Below are positions 56,652 to 64,000 of a DNA stretch of 64,000 bases, piece after piece. Position 1 is the first letter of the stretch. The number at the start of each line of letters is the position of its first letter. Origin of the DNA: Cytobacillus kochii. Lineage in GTDB: Bacteria; Bacillota; Bacilli; Bacillales; Cytobacillaceae. The notes beneath the pieces are model-generated. The model was not told the DNA's origin. It saw nothing but the letters and a program-made list of their open reading frames with translations, and did no database searches. The stretch spans positions 434,001 to 498,000 of the forward strand of contig NZ_JAIVAM010000002.1 of NCBI RefSeq assembly GCF_020171845.1, read 5' to 3'. The position numbers were made by a program, and so were the translations under genes.

Positions 56652-57845
56652 ATGAGTATTCATTGGACAAAATTATCATTCATAATGGTGGTGTTTTCCA
56701 TGTTTTTAATTTATAAATGGCGAAGAAAAAGCTTAAAATCTTCTATTACTAGGAGAAAGCTAAAAAAAGAATTAGTGACCTTATTAAAGAAAAACAAGCA
56801 GGATTCAATAAATGAACTTGATCTTGACGAACAACAGATTCTAGAAAAAATAATCCAACAAACAACAGCTTGTAATCTCAATAATGTGACAAGAACGAAT
56901 GCTTATCTCGCGTTTTATTTGAAATACCCCCAAGTGCATTGGGCTTTGCTAGCCCATTTTGTCTCCAGAAATGCAGGATGGAATATGACAGATTTAAAGG
57001 GGGATTTATTATCAAAGATATTAAGTGAGGCAGAACAGAATGCGTTCTTTCAATTTATGGAACGAGCCAATTGGTTGATTTTTCAAGATGCATATCCACA
57101 GTTATTGCTATACGAGGAAAGTGTCAGACAAAGTAAGCCGTTATTTCATTTGCTCTCTCATTTAGGAGTCTCTTCATTTATGCAAGCTGTATGGTCCATT
57201 TTTTGGAAGAAAAAGCAATCACAGATACTTACGCATGCGCTTATTATTAATGAACAAAACTATATCGAAAAAAGGGTTGTACAAAACCCAATTTTTAAAG
57301 AAGAAGTGACTTCAACACTTGAGTTCAAATTACAAGATGTTTTTGCTTTTAACTATATTCTTTTTCCGTATCAGACACATGGGATATCACAGTTAAAAGG
57401 TTTAGTTGTTCATTTATTTACAAAGTTGAATCAGAGAATAGAATTAGGGTTTAAATTGTACACACTTCTATACGAAAACCCTTCTCAACTACGAAGCTTT
57501 GTGAAGTGGGCGAACCAACATCCCCATACAGGGTCAAGGAGTGATTACTGGAGGAATGTCTATTGCGTCGTTCAGGAGGGAATACCGACAAAAACCTATA
57601 AGCCAAGAATTGCAGATGGTCATTTAAAAAGCGGTGAGAAAAAGTTATTTAGTCCTGTACTTGTTCATGTATGGAAAGATACTAGTCATAAGAAGCCGGG
57701 GGTAGAAGATTGGTTTAAGAATGAGGGCATAGTAAAAATGCTATTTAAAGAAATGAATGTAAAAGATCATAACGTGAAACTGGCGTATATGAAATCCTTA
57801 GAAAGATTGGAGCTAGCAGTTGCTGCGAAAAGTTTATTATCGTAA
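56652..57845 (+). CDS. DUF2515 (YppC-like) protein
   Basis: 397 residues, one N-terminal membrane helix (LSFIMVVFSMFLIYKW) then a large soluble part. NVTRTNAYLAFYLKYPQVHW and LLAHFVSRNAGWNMTDLKGD are the conserved block of B. subtilis YppC/DUF2515. Function unknown. Head-to-head with sqhC; shared control during sporulation is possible. Confidence 0.75.
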   Translation: MSIHWTKLSFIMVVFSMFLIYKWRRKSLKSSITRRKLKKELVTLLKKNKQDSINELDLDEQQILEKIIQQTTACNLNNVTRTNAYLAFYLKYPQVHWALLAHFVSRNAGWNMTDLKGDLLSKILSEAEQNAFFQFMERANWLIFQDAYPQLLLYEESVRQSKPLFHLLSHLGVSSFMQAVWSIFWKKKQSQILTHALIINEQNYIEKRVVQNPIFKEEVTSTLEFKLQDVFAFNYILFPYQTHGISQLKGLVVHLFTKLNQRIELGFKLYTLLYENPSQLRSFVKWANQHPHTGSRSDYWRNVYCVVQEGIPTKTYKPRIADGHLKSGEKKLFSPVLVHVWKDTSHKKPGVEDWFKNEGIVKMLFKEMNVKDHNVKLAYMKSLERLELAVAAKSLLS

Positions 57846-57848
57846 TGC

Positions 57849-57890
57849 AAAGACATACCTTTTTAATTCAGGGGGTATGTCTTTTTTTTT
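57849..57890 (+). terminator. Terminator of the DUF2515 gene
   Basis: AAAGACATACC / GGTATGTCTTTT with a run of T. Confidence 0.88.
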
Positions 57891-58013
57891 GGAACAACAC
57901 TTTTAATTCTTACTATGCGTAATAGGTGACAGTAATCGTTTACCTTTACTTCATGTTAAGAGAAGTGATGAACTAGCTAACAATTATATGCTATTTAAGT
58001 GAATTTATAGAAA

Positions 58014-58027
58014 TAAAAGCGCTTTCA
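58014..58027 (+). promoter_or_regulatory. cre-like CcpA box upstream of the transporter-M20 operon
   Basis: TAAAAGCGCTTTCA differs from TGAAAGCGCTTTCA at one position. It lies 111 bp before the transporter start, consistent with carbon catabolite control. Confidence 0.65.
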
Positions 58028-58137
58028 AATAAAAAGATTATTAAAAATAATAATAAAAGACAAAATGTTCTTTTAATTTAAAAAGGAGCGTGATACTATT
58101 GTAAAATATCAAAATCGAATTTAAAGGAGTGGCATGT

Positions 58138-59328
58138 ATGTCTCAGCTAATGGCTTTTGTAATTGTAATTGGAATTTTATTTATTGGGGATGTGGTAGCT
58201 ACCAGAACAAAGGCATGGGTGCCATCCATGTTTATATGTGCTTCGTTATTTCTCCTTGGATATTGGACGTTCTTCCCTACGGATATTGTTGAAGTCGCTG
58301 GTATCCCATCGTCTGTAGCAACATTATTAATGTATTTGCTCATTACCAATATGGGTACATTGCTTTCTTTACGGGAATTAAAGCAGCAGTGGAAAACGGT
58401 AGTGATTGCTCTTTCTGGAATCTTGGGCATTATTGTCATTTTATTTACTGTTGGTGTACTACTTTTTGATTTTCAAACAATGGTAGTGGCTATTCCACCA
58501 CTTGTTGGTGGTGTGGTATCGGCATTATTGATGTCAGACGCAGCTGCCGAAGCGGGACTTGTATCTTTATCCGTATTTGCCATTGTCATTTACGTTATGC
58601 AAGGTTTTGCTGGTTATCCACTAACATCCTTTGTCTTGAAAAAGGAAGGGAAAAAGCTTCTTCAGCAAGTACGTAAAGGTGAATTGAAAATAAAGGATTC
58701 TGTTGAGGAGACAGCAGCCACAACTGAAGAAGTAGAATTAAAGTTGTTTAAATGGCTACCTGAGAAGTACAATACAGACTTTTTTAAGTTTTTCCGTCTA
58801 GGTATTGTTGCTTTCTTTGCCTATCTTGTGTCAACTGTATTAGCCCCGGTTGTTTCAATTAGTCCGTTTGTCCTCTGTTTATTATTTGGTGTGATTGCTA
58901 CAAGTTTTGGATTTTTAGAGAAGCAGTCGTTACAAAAAGCAAATGGATTTGGTTTCGCAATTATGGCACTGATGTTATTTATCTTTGATGGACTAAAGCA
59001 AGCAACACCAAGTATGATGCTAGAAATAATTTATCCTTTAATTGCGACAATCGTCATTGGTGTAATCGGTATGTACATTTTCTCAATGATCGTCGGTAAA
59101 ATGCTTAAGGTGAGTAAAGAGATGGCCTTTGCTGTATCTTTAACGGCATTATATGGATTTCCGGCGGATTACATTATTACCAATGAAGTAATTAAATCGT
59201 TAACAGATGATGAAGAGGAAAGAAATATCCTCACTAGTCATATGTTGCCACCAATGTTAGTGGGCGGGTTTATAACCGTCACGATCGTATCGGTTATTTT
59301 AGCAGGTCTATTTGTGCAATTCTTATAA
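58138..59328 (+). CDS. Multi-pass membrane protein, probable ion-coupled transporter
   Basis: ATG 58138 after AAAGGAG; 396 residues. Ten to twelve hydrophobic segments in two halves separated by a charged cytoplasmic loop (about 175-215: KKLLQQVRKGELKIKD and onward). GGVVSALLMSDAAAEAGL in the first half and SLTALYGFPADYIITNEV in the second look like functionally equivalent re-entrant or substrate regions, as in glutamate-symporter-like (GltS) folds. Family not named with certainty. Operon with two M20 amidohydrolases implies import of their substrate. Confidence 0.65.
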   Translation: MSQLMAFVIVIGILFIGDVVATRTKAWVPSMFICASLFLLGYWTFFPTDIVEVAGIPSSVATLLMYLLITNMGTLLSLRELKQQWKTVVIALSGILGIIVILFTVGVLLFDFQTMVVAIPPLVGGVVSALLMSDAAAEAGLVSLSVFAIVIYVMQGFAGYPLTSFVLKKEGKKLLQQVRKGELKIKDSVEETAATTEEVELKLFKWLPEKYNTDFFKFFRLGIVAFFAYLVSTVLAPVVSISPFVLCLLFGVIATSFGFLEKQSLQKANGFGFAIMALMLFIFDGLKQATPSMMLEIIYPLIATIVIGVIGMYIFSMIVGKMLKVSKEMAFAVSLTALYGFPADYIITNEVIKSLTDDEEERNILTSHMLPPMLVGGFITVTIVSVILAGLFVQFL

Positions 59329-59356
59329 ATTCGCAATCGAAATGAAGGAGTGATGA

Positions 59357-60586
59357 ATGTTGAGTAATGTATTAACTCGAATTGATCAACATATAAAAAC
59401 ACTTGGTCAGTATACAAGTACGCCTGGAAACGGTACAACGAGACTAACTTATTCAAATGAAGATTTACAAGCAAGAAACTATTTGAAGGAAGTCATGAGA
59501 GACTACGGATTAACTGTATCGGAAGATGGTGTAGGGAACATTTTTGGTAAATTGGCTGGAGAGGTGAATGGGCCAAGCGTTTTAATCGGCTCTCATTTTG
59601 ATTCTGTTCCACATGGTGGTGATTATGATGGCCCTGCTGGGGTGATAGCTGGATTGGAAGTGGCAAAGCTATTCCAAGAGAATGGCATTAAACCTAAGTA
59701 TCCATTGGAAGTAGTGGCACTAGTAGAAGAAGAAGGGTCAAGGTTTGGTGGCGGGTTAATGGGCTCTAGAAGTATAACTGGTAAGCTTACAGACCAGACA
59801 TTTAGAGAGTTGGCGGATTCACAAGGAGTTTCTACAGTTGAAGCGATGAAGAGTATTGGTTTGAACCCAGACCTCGTAAAGAAGCGTGACAGAGATACGA
59901 TGAAGGCGTACTTAGAACTGCATATTGAACAAGGACCGATTTTAGAAAATGAGAAGACCTCAATTGGTATCGTAGAAGGCATTGTGGGTTTATCACAATT
60001 GGAGATAACAATTAAGGGAAAGGCAGGTCATGCAGGAACAACACCAATGGATGGTCGTGCAGATGCGCTTGTAATGGCAGCACATATGATTGCTAAGCTG
60101 CCAAAGATTGCTGAATCTTACGGAGAAGGGACTGTCGTTACAGTTGGTAAACTATCAGTCTATCCGAATGGAGCAAATGTTATCCCTGGTTCGGTTACAT
60201 TTACGATTGATTTACGGTCAACAGAAGAAGCTAAATTGAAAACTCTACTAGAGGAAACAAAAACTTTTATTCGTCAGTTACAAAGTGAGAAAATATCCAT
60301 CTCTATTGCAGAACAATTATATATGTCACCAACAATATTAGATGATGAGATGAAGAAGCAATTAGAAAAGGGCTGCGAGAAATATAAAATATCTCATCAA
60401 TCGATTTTCAGTGGGGCTGGACATGATGCCATGGTATTTGCTGAACAAACGAAGGCGGCTATGATTTTTATCCCAAGCAAAGATGGATTAAGCCACTGCC
60501 CTGAAGAATGGTCAGACCATCAAGATATTGAAAAAGCAGTTTATGTTTTATTTGAAGCAGCAAAACATCTCACGGAGGTGAACTAG
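59357..60586 (+). CDS. M20 Zn hydrolase: allantoate / N-carbamoyl-L-amino-acid amidohydrolase type
   Basis: 409 residues, ATG 59357 after AAGGAG. Binuclear zinc site: GSHFDSVPHGGDYDGPAG, EEEGSRFGGGLMGSRS, HIEQGPILE and a C-terminal SGAGHDAMVFA. GKAGHAGTTPMDGRADAL is the lid/dimer domain. Enzymes of this subfamily remove carbamoyl or ureido groups (allantoate, carbamoyl-amino acids). No other purine-catabolism genes are near, so N-carbamoyl or N-acyl amino acids are likelier substrates. Confidence 0.9.
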   Translation: MLSNVLTRIDQHIKTLGQYTSTPGNGTTRLTYSNEDLQARNYLKEVMRDYGLTVSEDGVGNIFGKLAGEVNGPSVLIGSHFDSVPHGGDYDGPAGVIAGLEVAKLFQENGIKPKYPLEVVALVEEEGSRFGGGLMGSRSITGKLTDQTFRELADSQGVSTVEAMKSIGLNPDLVKKRDRDTMKAYLELHIEQGPILENEKTSIGIVEGIVGLSQLEITIKGKAGHAGTTPMDGRADALVMAAHMIAKLPKIAESYGEGTVVTVGKLSVYPNGANVIPGSVTFTIDLRSTEEAKLKTLLEETKTFIRQLQSEKISISIAEQLYMSPTILDDEMKKQLEKGCEKYKISHQSIFSGAGHDAMVFAEQTKAAMIFIPSKDGLSHCPEEWSDHQDIEKAVYVLFEAAKHLTEVN

Positions 60587-60587
60587 C

Positions 60588-61763
60588 ATGAACAATTATA
60601 TTAAAGAGGCAATACTTGCGAGAGCGAATGAAGTGATTCAATTAAGAAGAAAGCTTCATAGTGAGCCAGAATTATCATGGGAAGAAATAAAGACAACAGA
60701 GTTTATTGCTAACTACTTGGAAGATATACAAGTTCCTTATCGGAGAATGAAACCGACTGGTATAGTTGCTGAAATTACTGGCAGTAAGCCTGGAAAAAAA
60801 GTAGCTTTAAGAGCGGATATTGATGCCTTGCCTGTAGAAGAGCTAAATTCAGAATTATCATACGCATCACAAGTAGAAGGGAAAATGCATGCTTGTGGCC
60901 ATGATGCACATACAGCCATGCTATTAGTAGCAGCGGATGTTCTAAATAGTATGAAGGAAGAATTAAGTGGAAGTGTTCGTCTTATTTTTCAACCAGCTGA
61001 AGAAGCAGCCAGAGGTGCATTAGCAATGGTCGAGCAAGGAGCAATGACAGAGGTTGATCATGTGTTTGGTATTCATATTTGGTCCCAAATGGACACAAAT
61101 AAAATTGCTTGTACCGCGGGACCTCAATTTGCATCTGCTGATATTTTTCATGTAGCTTTTCAAGGCCAAGGGGGACATGGTGCAATTCCACATGATTGTA
61201 TAGATGCAACAGTGATGGCTTCTTCCTTTGTGATGAATCTGCAGTCGATTGTTTCAAGAACAATTGATCCACAGCAAGGAGCAGTTGTAACGGTAGGAAA
61301 GCTTGAGTCTGGAACTAGATTTAATGTCATTGCCGAAAATGCTAAACTTGAGGGAACCGTTCGTTGTTTTGAACCTGCAGTCAGAGATCACATAGAGGAG
61401 CAATTAACTCACTATGCAAATCATGTTGCTGGTCTATACGGTGGCAAAGCAGTGGTTGAGTATACGAGAGGGACCCAAGCAGTAATTAATCATGAGGAGA
61501 GTGCTGCGTTAGTCCAAGAGGTTGCAGTCGACTGTTTTGGCCCTGATGTCCTATTTGATGAAAAACCAACAATGGGCGGAGAAGATTTCAGTTTTTATCT
61601 GGATTACGCACCAGGCAGCTTTGCGCTTGTAGGAAGTGGAAATAAGGATAAGGATACCGAATGGGCACATCACCATGGTAGGTTTAATATAGATGAAGAT
61701 GCTTTAGTAACGGGTGCAGAGCTATATGCACAATTTGCCTGGACTTACTTATTAAAAGCTTAA
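60588..61763 (+). CDS. M20D amidohydrolase (N-acyl-amino-acid/hippurate hydrolase type)
   Basis: 391 residues, ATG 60588 one base after the previous stop; GGAGGTGAAC precedes it. Metal ligands in MHACGHDAHTAML, QPAEEAARGA, GIHIWSQ and a C-terminal MGGEDFSFYL. It hydrolyses acylated amino acids. Tandem placement with the carbamoylase-type enzyme suggests consecutive or parallel deacylation of an imported amide. Confidence 0.9.
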   Translation: MNNYIKEAILARANEVIQLRRKLHSEPELSWEEIKTTEFIANYLEDIQVPYRRMKPTGIVAEITGSKPGKKVALRADIDALPVEELNSELSYASQVEGKMHACGHDAHTAMLLVAADVLNSMKEELSGSVRLIFQPAEEAARGALAMVEQGAMTEVDHVFGIHIWSQMDTNKIACTAGPQFASADIFHVAFQGQGGHGAIPHDCIDATVMASSFVMNLQSIVSRTIDPQQGAVVTVGKLESGTRFNVIAENAKLEGTVRCFEPAVRDHIEEQLTHYANHVAGLYGGKAVVEYTRGTQAVINHEESAALVQEVAVDCFGPDVLFDEKPTMGGEDFSFYLDYAPGSFALVGSGNKDKDTEWAHHHGRFNIDEDALVTGAELYAQFAWTYLLKA

Positions 61764-61806
61764 TAAGCTAGCTTCTGTAATCATAAGTAAATCTTAAATG
61801 ACAATA

Positions 61807-61837
61807 AAGAAACCAATCATTCATTGATTGGTTTCTT
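61807..61837. terminator. Bidirectional terminator between the M20 operon and putR
   Basis: AAGAAACCAATCA / TGATTGGTTTCTT around a 5-base loop; modest T-tails on both sides. Confidence 0.75.
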
Positions 61838-61846
61838 CTTTTCCAT

Positions 61847-63127
61847 TCATAAAGGATTATTATTGTTAAATCCTGAGTTTTGATGGTTGGCTATAATTGA
61901 TTGTTTGCGCCTCAGTAATTGTAGATCTATAAATAATTGGCATCTTGTATTAAAGTCATCAAAATTAATCGTAGTTAATTGATGTATTTTCTTTAATCGG
62001 TACTTTAGCGTATTTTCATGAATGAACAATTCTTCTGCTGTAGGCTTGAGACGACAGTTATTGAGAAGGTAAGCTTCTAATGTATCAATATAATTCGTAT
62101 GATTATTTTGATCCTTCGTCAATAAAATAACTAAATCTTCATTACTATAATTGGTTTGTTTATTATGTTGTTCAATGATAGCTAAATAGCGTAATGTTTT
62201 TAGTTTTCGATAATTGATTGGAAGAGACTGTTCCTTATTAAAAAACATAGCGGTTTGTAAAACCTCAAGAGCCTCTGTATAGCTTTGCCTTAATTTATAG
62301 ATAGAAGAATACTTATTTCCAATCCCAACGACCAACGATGTATCTGCATATTGCAATCGTATTGACTGCACGAGGTGTTCTGCATTCTCTTCTAAAGAAA
62401 CATCTTGTTGATCATGACTAGCAAGCAAAACGATCATTTCTAAGTGGTAGAAGAAAATATAGGCAGACTGAGTCATATTATTGACAGATAATCTTACCGT
62501 ATTAATGATTTCTTCAAAGTTTTTATCATCGCCTTCTTCCACTTTAAATACAGCAACAATAAAAGCTTTAGGTAATGTAACCTTTGCGGAAGCAGCCTCT
62601 ACCTTTAATTGATGTTTCGTTTGGAATGAGTCTTCGATGACTTTTTCATAAAAGTAATGATCTTCTTCAACCTTACCATCTTTAGCGAGTTTGTCACGAT
62701 TAAGCAAGAATGCGATATGAGAAGAAGCGGCATCCAGGAACGCTAACTCTTTTTCTTTTAACTTAGGTGCTGTTTCTTGTATCCATATATAACCGTAAAT
62801 GTCATTTTGATAAATAGCGGAAACAACAACCCGTTTATTCAGTGAAATATCTTTCATTGCTTTTATACGAAAAGGTTTCTTATGCCTAGTTAATTGGTCA
62901 ACGATCCCTTCATCTGTAAATCTTTCAAAGATTGAAATGGGCCATTGTTTATTAAAGATGGTTTGCTTATTCACTTCATCATAATCCTCGGTAAAATAAG
63001 AACTATAGGCAATTAATGAAAACTGTGCGTCTTCAATAACAACAGGTTTTTTTAGTTGGATACTAATCATTTCAGCTATTTCTTCTATATTGGTAGAGGA
63101 TTCTATTCTATCTAATTGTAAATCCAT
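61847..63127 (-). CDS. putR: PucR-family transcriptional activator, probably PutR
   Basis: ATG 63127 (MDLQLDRIES) after AAGGAGGATAAAAGT; 426 residues. The N-terminal ~150 residues look like a GAF-type sensor (KKPVVIEDAQFSLIAYSSYF), a GGDEF-like middle follows (VVGIGNKYSSIYKLRQSYTE), and the C-terminal PucR helix-turn-helix is NCRLKPTAEELFIHENTLKY. In B. subtilis PutR (PucR family) activates proline use and its gene follows putP, as here. Control of the neighbouring M20 operon is an alternative. Confidence 0.75.
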   Translation of the reverse strand: MDLQLDRIESSTNIEEIAEMISIQLKKPVVIEDAQFSLIAYSSYFTEDYDEVNKQTIFNKQWPISIFERFTDEGIVDQLTRHKKPFRIKAMKDISLNKRVVVSAIYQNDIYGYIWIQETAPKLKEKELAFLDAASSHIAFLLNRDKLAKDGKVEEDHYFYEKVIEDSFQTKHQLKVEAASAKVTLPKAFIVAVFKVEEGDDKNFEEIINTVRLSVNNMTQSAYIFFYHLEMIVLLASHDQQDVSLEENAEHLVQSIRLQYADTSLVVGIGNKYSSIYKLRQSYTEALEVLQTAMFFNKEQSLPINYRKLKTLRYLAIIEQHNKQTNYSNEDLVILLTKDQNNHTNYIDTLEAYLLNNCRLKPTAEELFIHENTLKYRLKKIHQLTTINFDDFNTRCQLFIDLQLLRRKQSIIANHQNSGFNNNNPL

Positions 63128-63225
63128 ACTTTTATCCTCCTTACGAAATGGACATTCAAGTCGCATACCCCATATTATATTAAAAAAGACCTATGAAAGC
63201 CAATAGTATAAAAAGAGCAAAAAAA

Positions 63226-63248
63226 GACCTAGGCAACTTGCCTAGGTC
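63226..63248 (-). terminator. Terminator between putP and putR
   Basis: GACCTAGGCA / TGCCTAGGTC perfect stem with a 3-base loop; eight T-rich bases follow on the minus strand. Confidence 0.88.
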
Positions 63249-63265
63249 GTTTCATTCTCTAGTAA

Positions 63266-64000
63266 TTAAGATTTAATCACTCGTTGATATTCTTCGAAGT
63301 CTTCTTCCACTTTTTTCGGTGGTTTGCTAGTTAAAAGGCTAACCACAATTATAGCTAATAAGCTGATAAGGAATCCTGGAATTATTTCGTAAAGGGTATC
63401 AGATAAACCGGCTGCTGACCAAATGATGACTGTCGCAGTTCCGAAAATCATACCAGCTAGTGCACCCCAACTTGTCATACGCTTCCAGTATAAGCTAAGT
63501 AATACTAAAGGTCCAAATGCAGAACCAAATCCAGCCCATGCATAACCGACAAGATCGAGTATGGTGGAGTTTTTCTCCCATGATAATGCTAATGCAATGA
63601 TAGAAATGATGAGTACGGATAATCTACCAATGAATACAAGTTCTTTATCAGTAGCAGATTTACGTAAGAATGAATTATAGATATCTTCTGTTAAGGAACT
63701 AGATGTAACTAGTAATTGTGAAGATACGGTACTCATAATCGCGGCTAAAATTGCTGCAATAATTACACCGGTAATGAGAGGATGAAATAGAATTTCACCT
63801 AATAATATAAACACTGTTTCAGGATCATCTATCGTATATTGAGTATTGTTAAAATACCCAATACCTACAAAACCGATAAACATAGCACCGATAATTGAAA
63901 ATACCATCCATATCATACCAATCCATGTTGCTTTCTTAACTTGCTTCACAGATTTAATGGCCATAAAGCGTACAATGATATGAGGTTGACCAAAATAACC
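63266..64000 (-). CDS. putP: Sodium/proline symporter PutP (C-terminal part, truncated by window end)
   Basis: The frame is open to base 64000 and reads GYFGQPHIIVRFMAIKSV, the PutP/SSS-family core motif; the first ATG at 63964 is internal. About six of the 13 membrane helices are visible, including AAIMSTVSSQLLVTSSSLTE with the sodium-site Ser pair and WAGFGSAFGPLVLLSLYWKR. Proline uptake with Na+ for catabolism or osmoprotection. It faces the same way as putR and is separated from it by a terminator, so putR also needs its own promoter or read-through. Confidence 0.92.
   Translation of the reverse strand, partial: GYFGQPHIIVRFMAIKSVKQVKKATWIGMIWMVFSIIGAMFIGFVGIGYFNNTQYTIDDPETVFILLGEILFHPLITGVIIAAILAAIMSTVSSQLLVTSSSLTEDIYNSFLRKSATDKELVFIGRLSVLIISIIALALSWEKNSTILDLVGYAWAGFGSAFGPLVLLSLYWKRMTSWGALAGMIFGTATVIIWSAAGLSDTLYEIIPGFLISLLAIIVVSLLTSKPPKKVEEDFEEYQRVIKS

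Overview
The window is low-GC (roughly 35-37 % by eye) DNA of an endospore-forming Firmicute of the Bacillaceae, of the Oceanobacillus/Virgibacillus/Bacillus kind. This rests on spore-coat genes (cotH, cotS, cotSA, ytcABC-like), sporulenol/squalene-hopene cyclase, sipW with a TasA-like protein, HemAT, LutABC, strong AGGAGG ribosome sites and frequent GTG/TTG starts. I see no rRNA, tRNA or CRISPR array. It reads as chromosome with one accessory patch at the left edge and one intact insertion sequence.

Layout. 1-4.0 kb: accessory patch with a truncated alpha-helical gene, a HEPN-domain protein (RNCIEH motif), small ORF remnants and scattered copies of an AAATAAACATTTCCGA-type repeat that look like insertion-sequence end debris. 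4.0-13.2 kb: spore surface cluster, with a (Ser-Gly)n protein divergent from a CotH kinase, then galU, UDP-glucose dehydrogenase, epimerase and glycosyltransferase (ytcABC-like), facing cotS-cotSA. 14.0-18.6 kb: a complete liv-type ABC importer, followed by the HemAT oxygen sensor. 20.3-23.5 kb: an operon of ECF sigma factor, predicted beta-solenoid protein and MFS exporter. 23.9-26.8 kb: lutABC for L-lactate oxidation. 27.2-33.5 kb: proline dehydrogenase, a 1437-bp IS3-family (IS150-type) element, glutathione peroxidase, then a FadR-type regulator divergent from a GlcD-like oxidase and a BASS-family transporter. 34.4-37.2 kb: kynUBA, tryptophan to anthranilate. 37.5-38.9 kb: sipW, apparently starting at AUU, and a TasA-like fibre protein. 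39-51.5 kb: housekeeping and accessory single genes (acetyltransferase, C45-type acyltransferase, MacB-like ABC pair, hemY/cgoX, BCCT osmolyte carrier, AraC regulator, CynX-type MFS, an MltG-N-terminus-like protein, purU). 51.6-61.8 kb: two modules pairing unknown membrane proteins with M20 amidohydrolases, each preceded by a CcpA cre-like box, with sqhC and a DUF2515 gene between them. 61.8-64 kb: a PucR-family regulator (probably PutR) downstream of a putP proline symporter that runs off the window.

Together the region is rich in catabolism of organic acids, amino acids and amides (lactate, a 2-hydroxy acid, tryptophan, proline, amide/carbamoyl substrates) and in spore/biofilm surface construction. 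The least explained systems are the HEPN patch, the ECF sigma/beta-solenoid/exporter operon, the Ser-Gly repeat protein beside CotH, and the two amidohydrolase-transporter modules.
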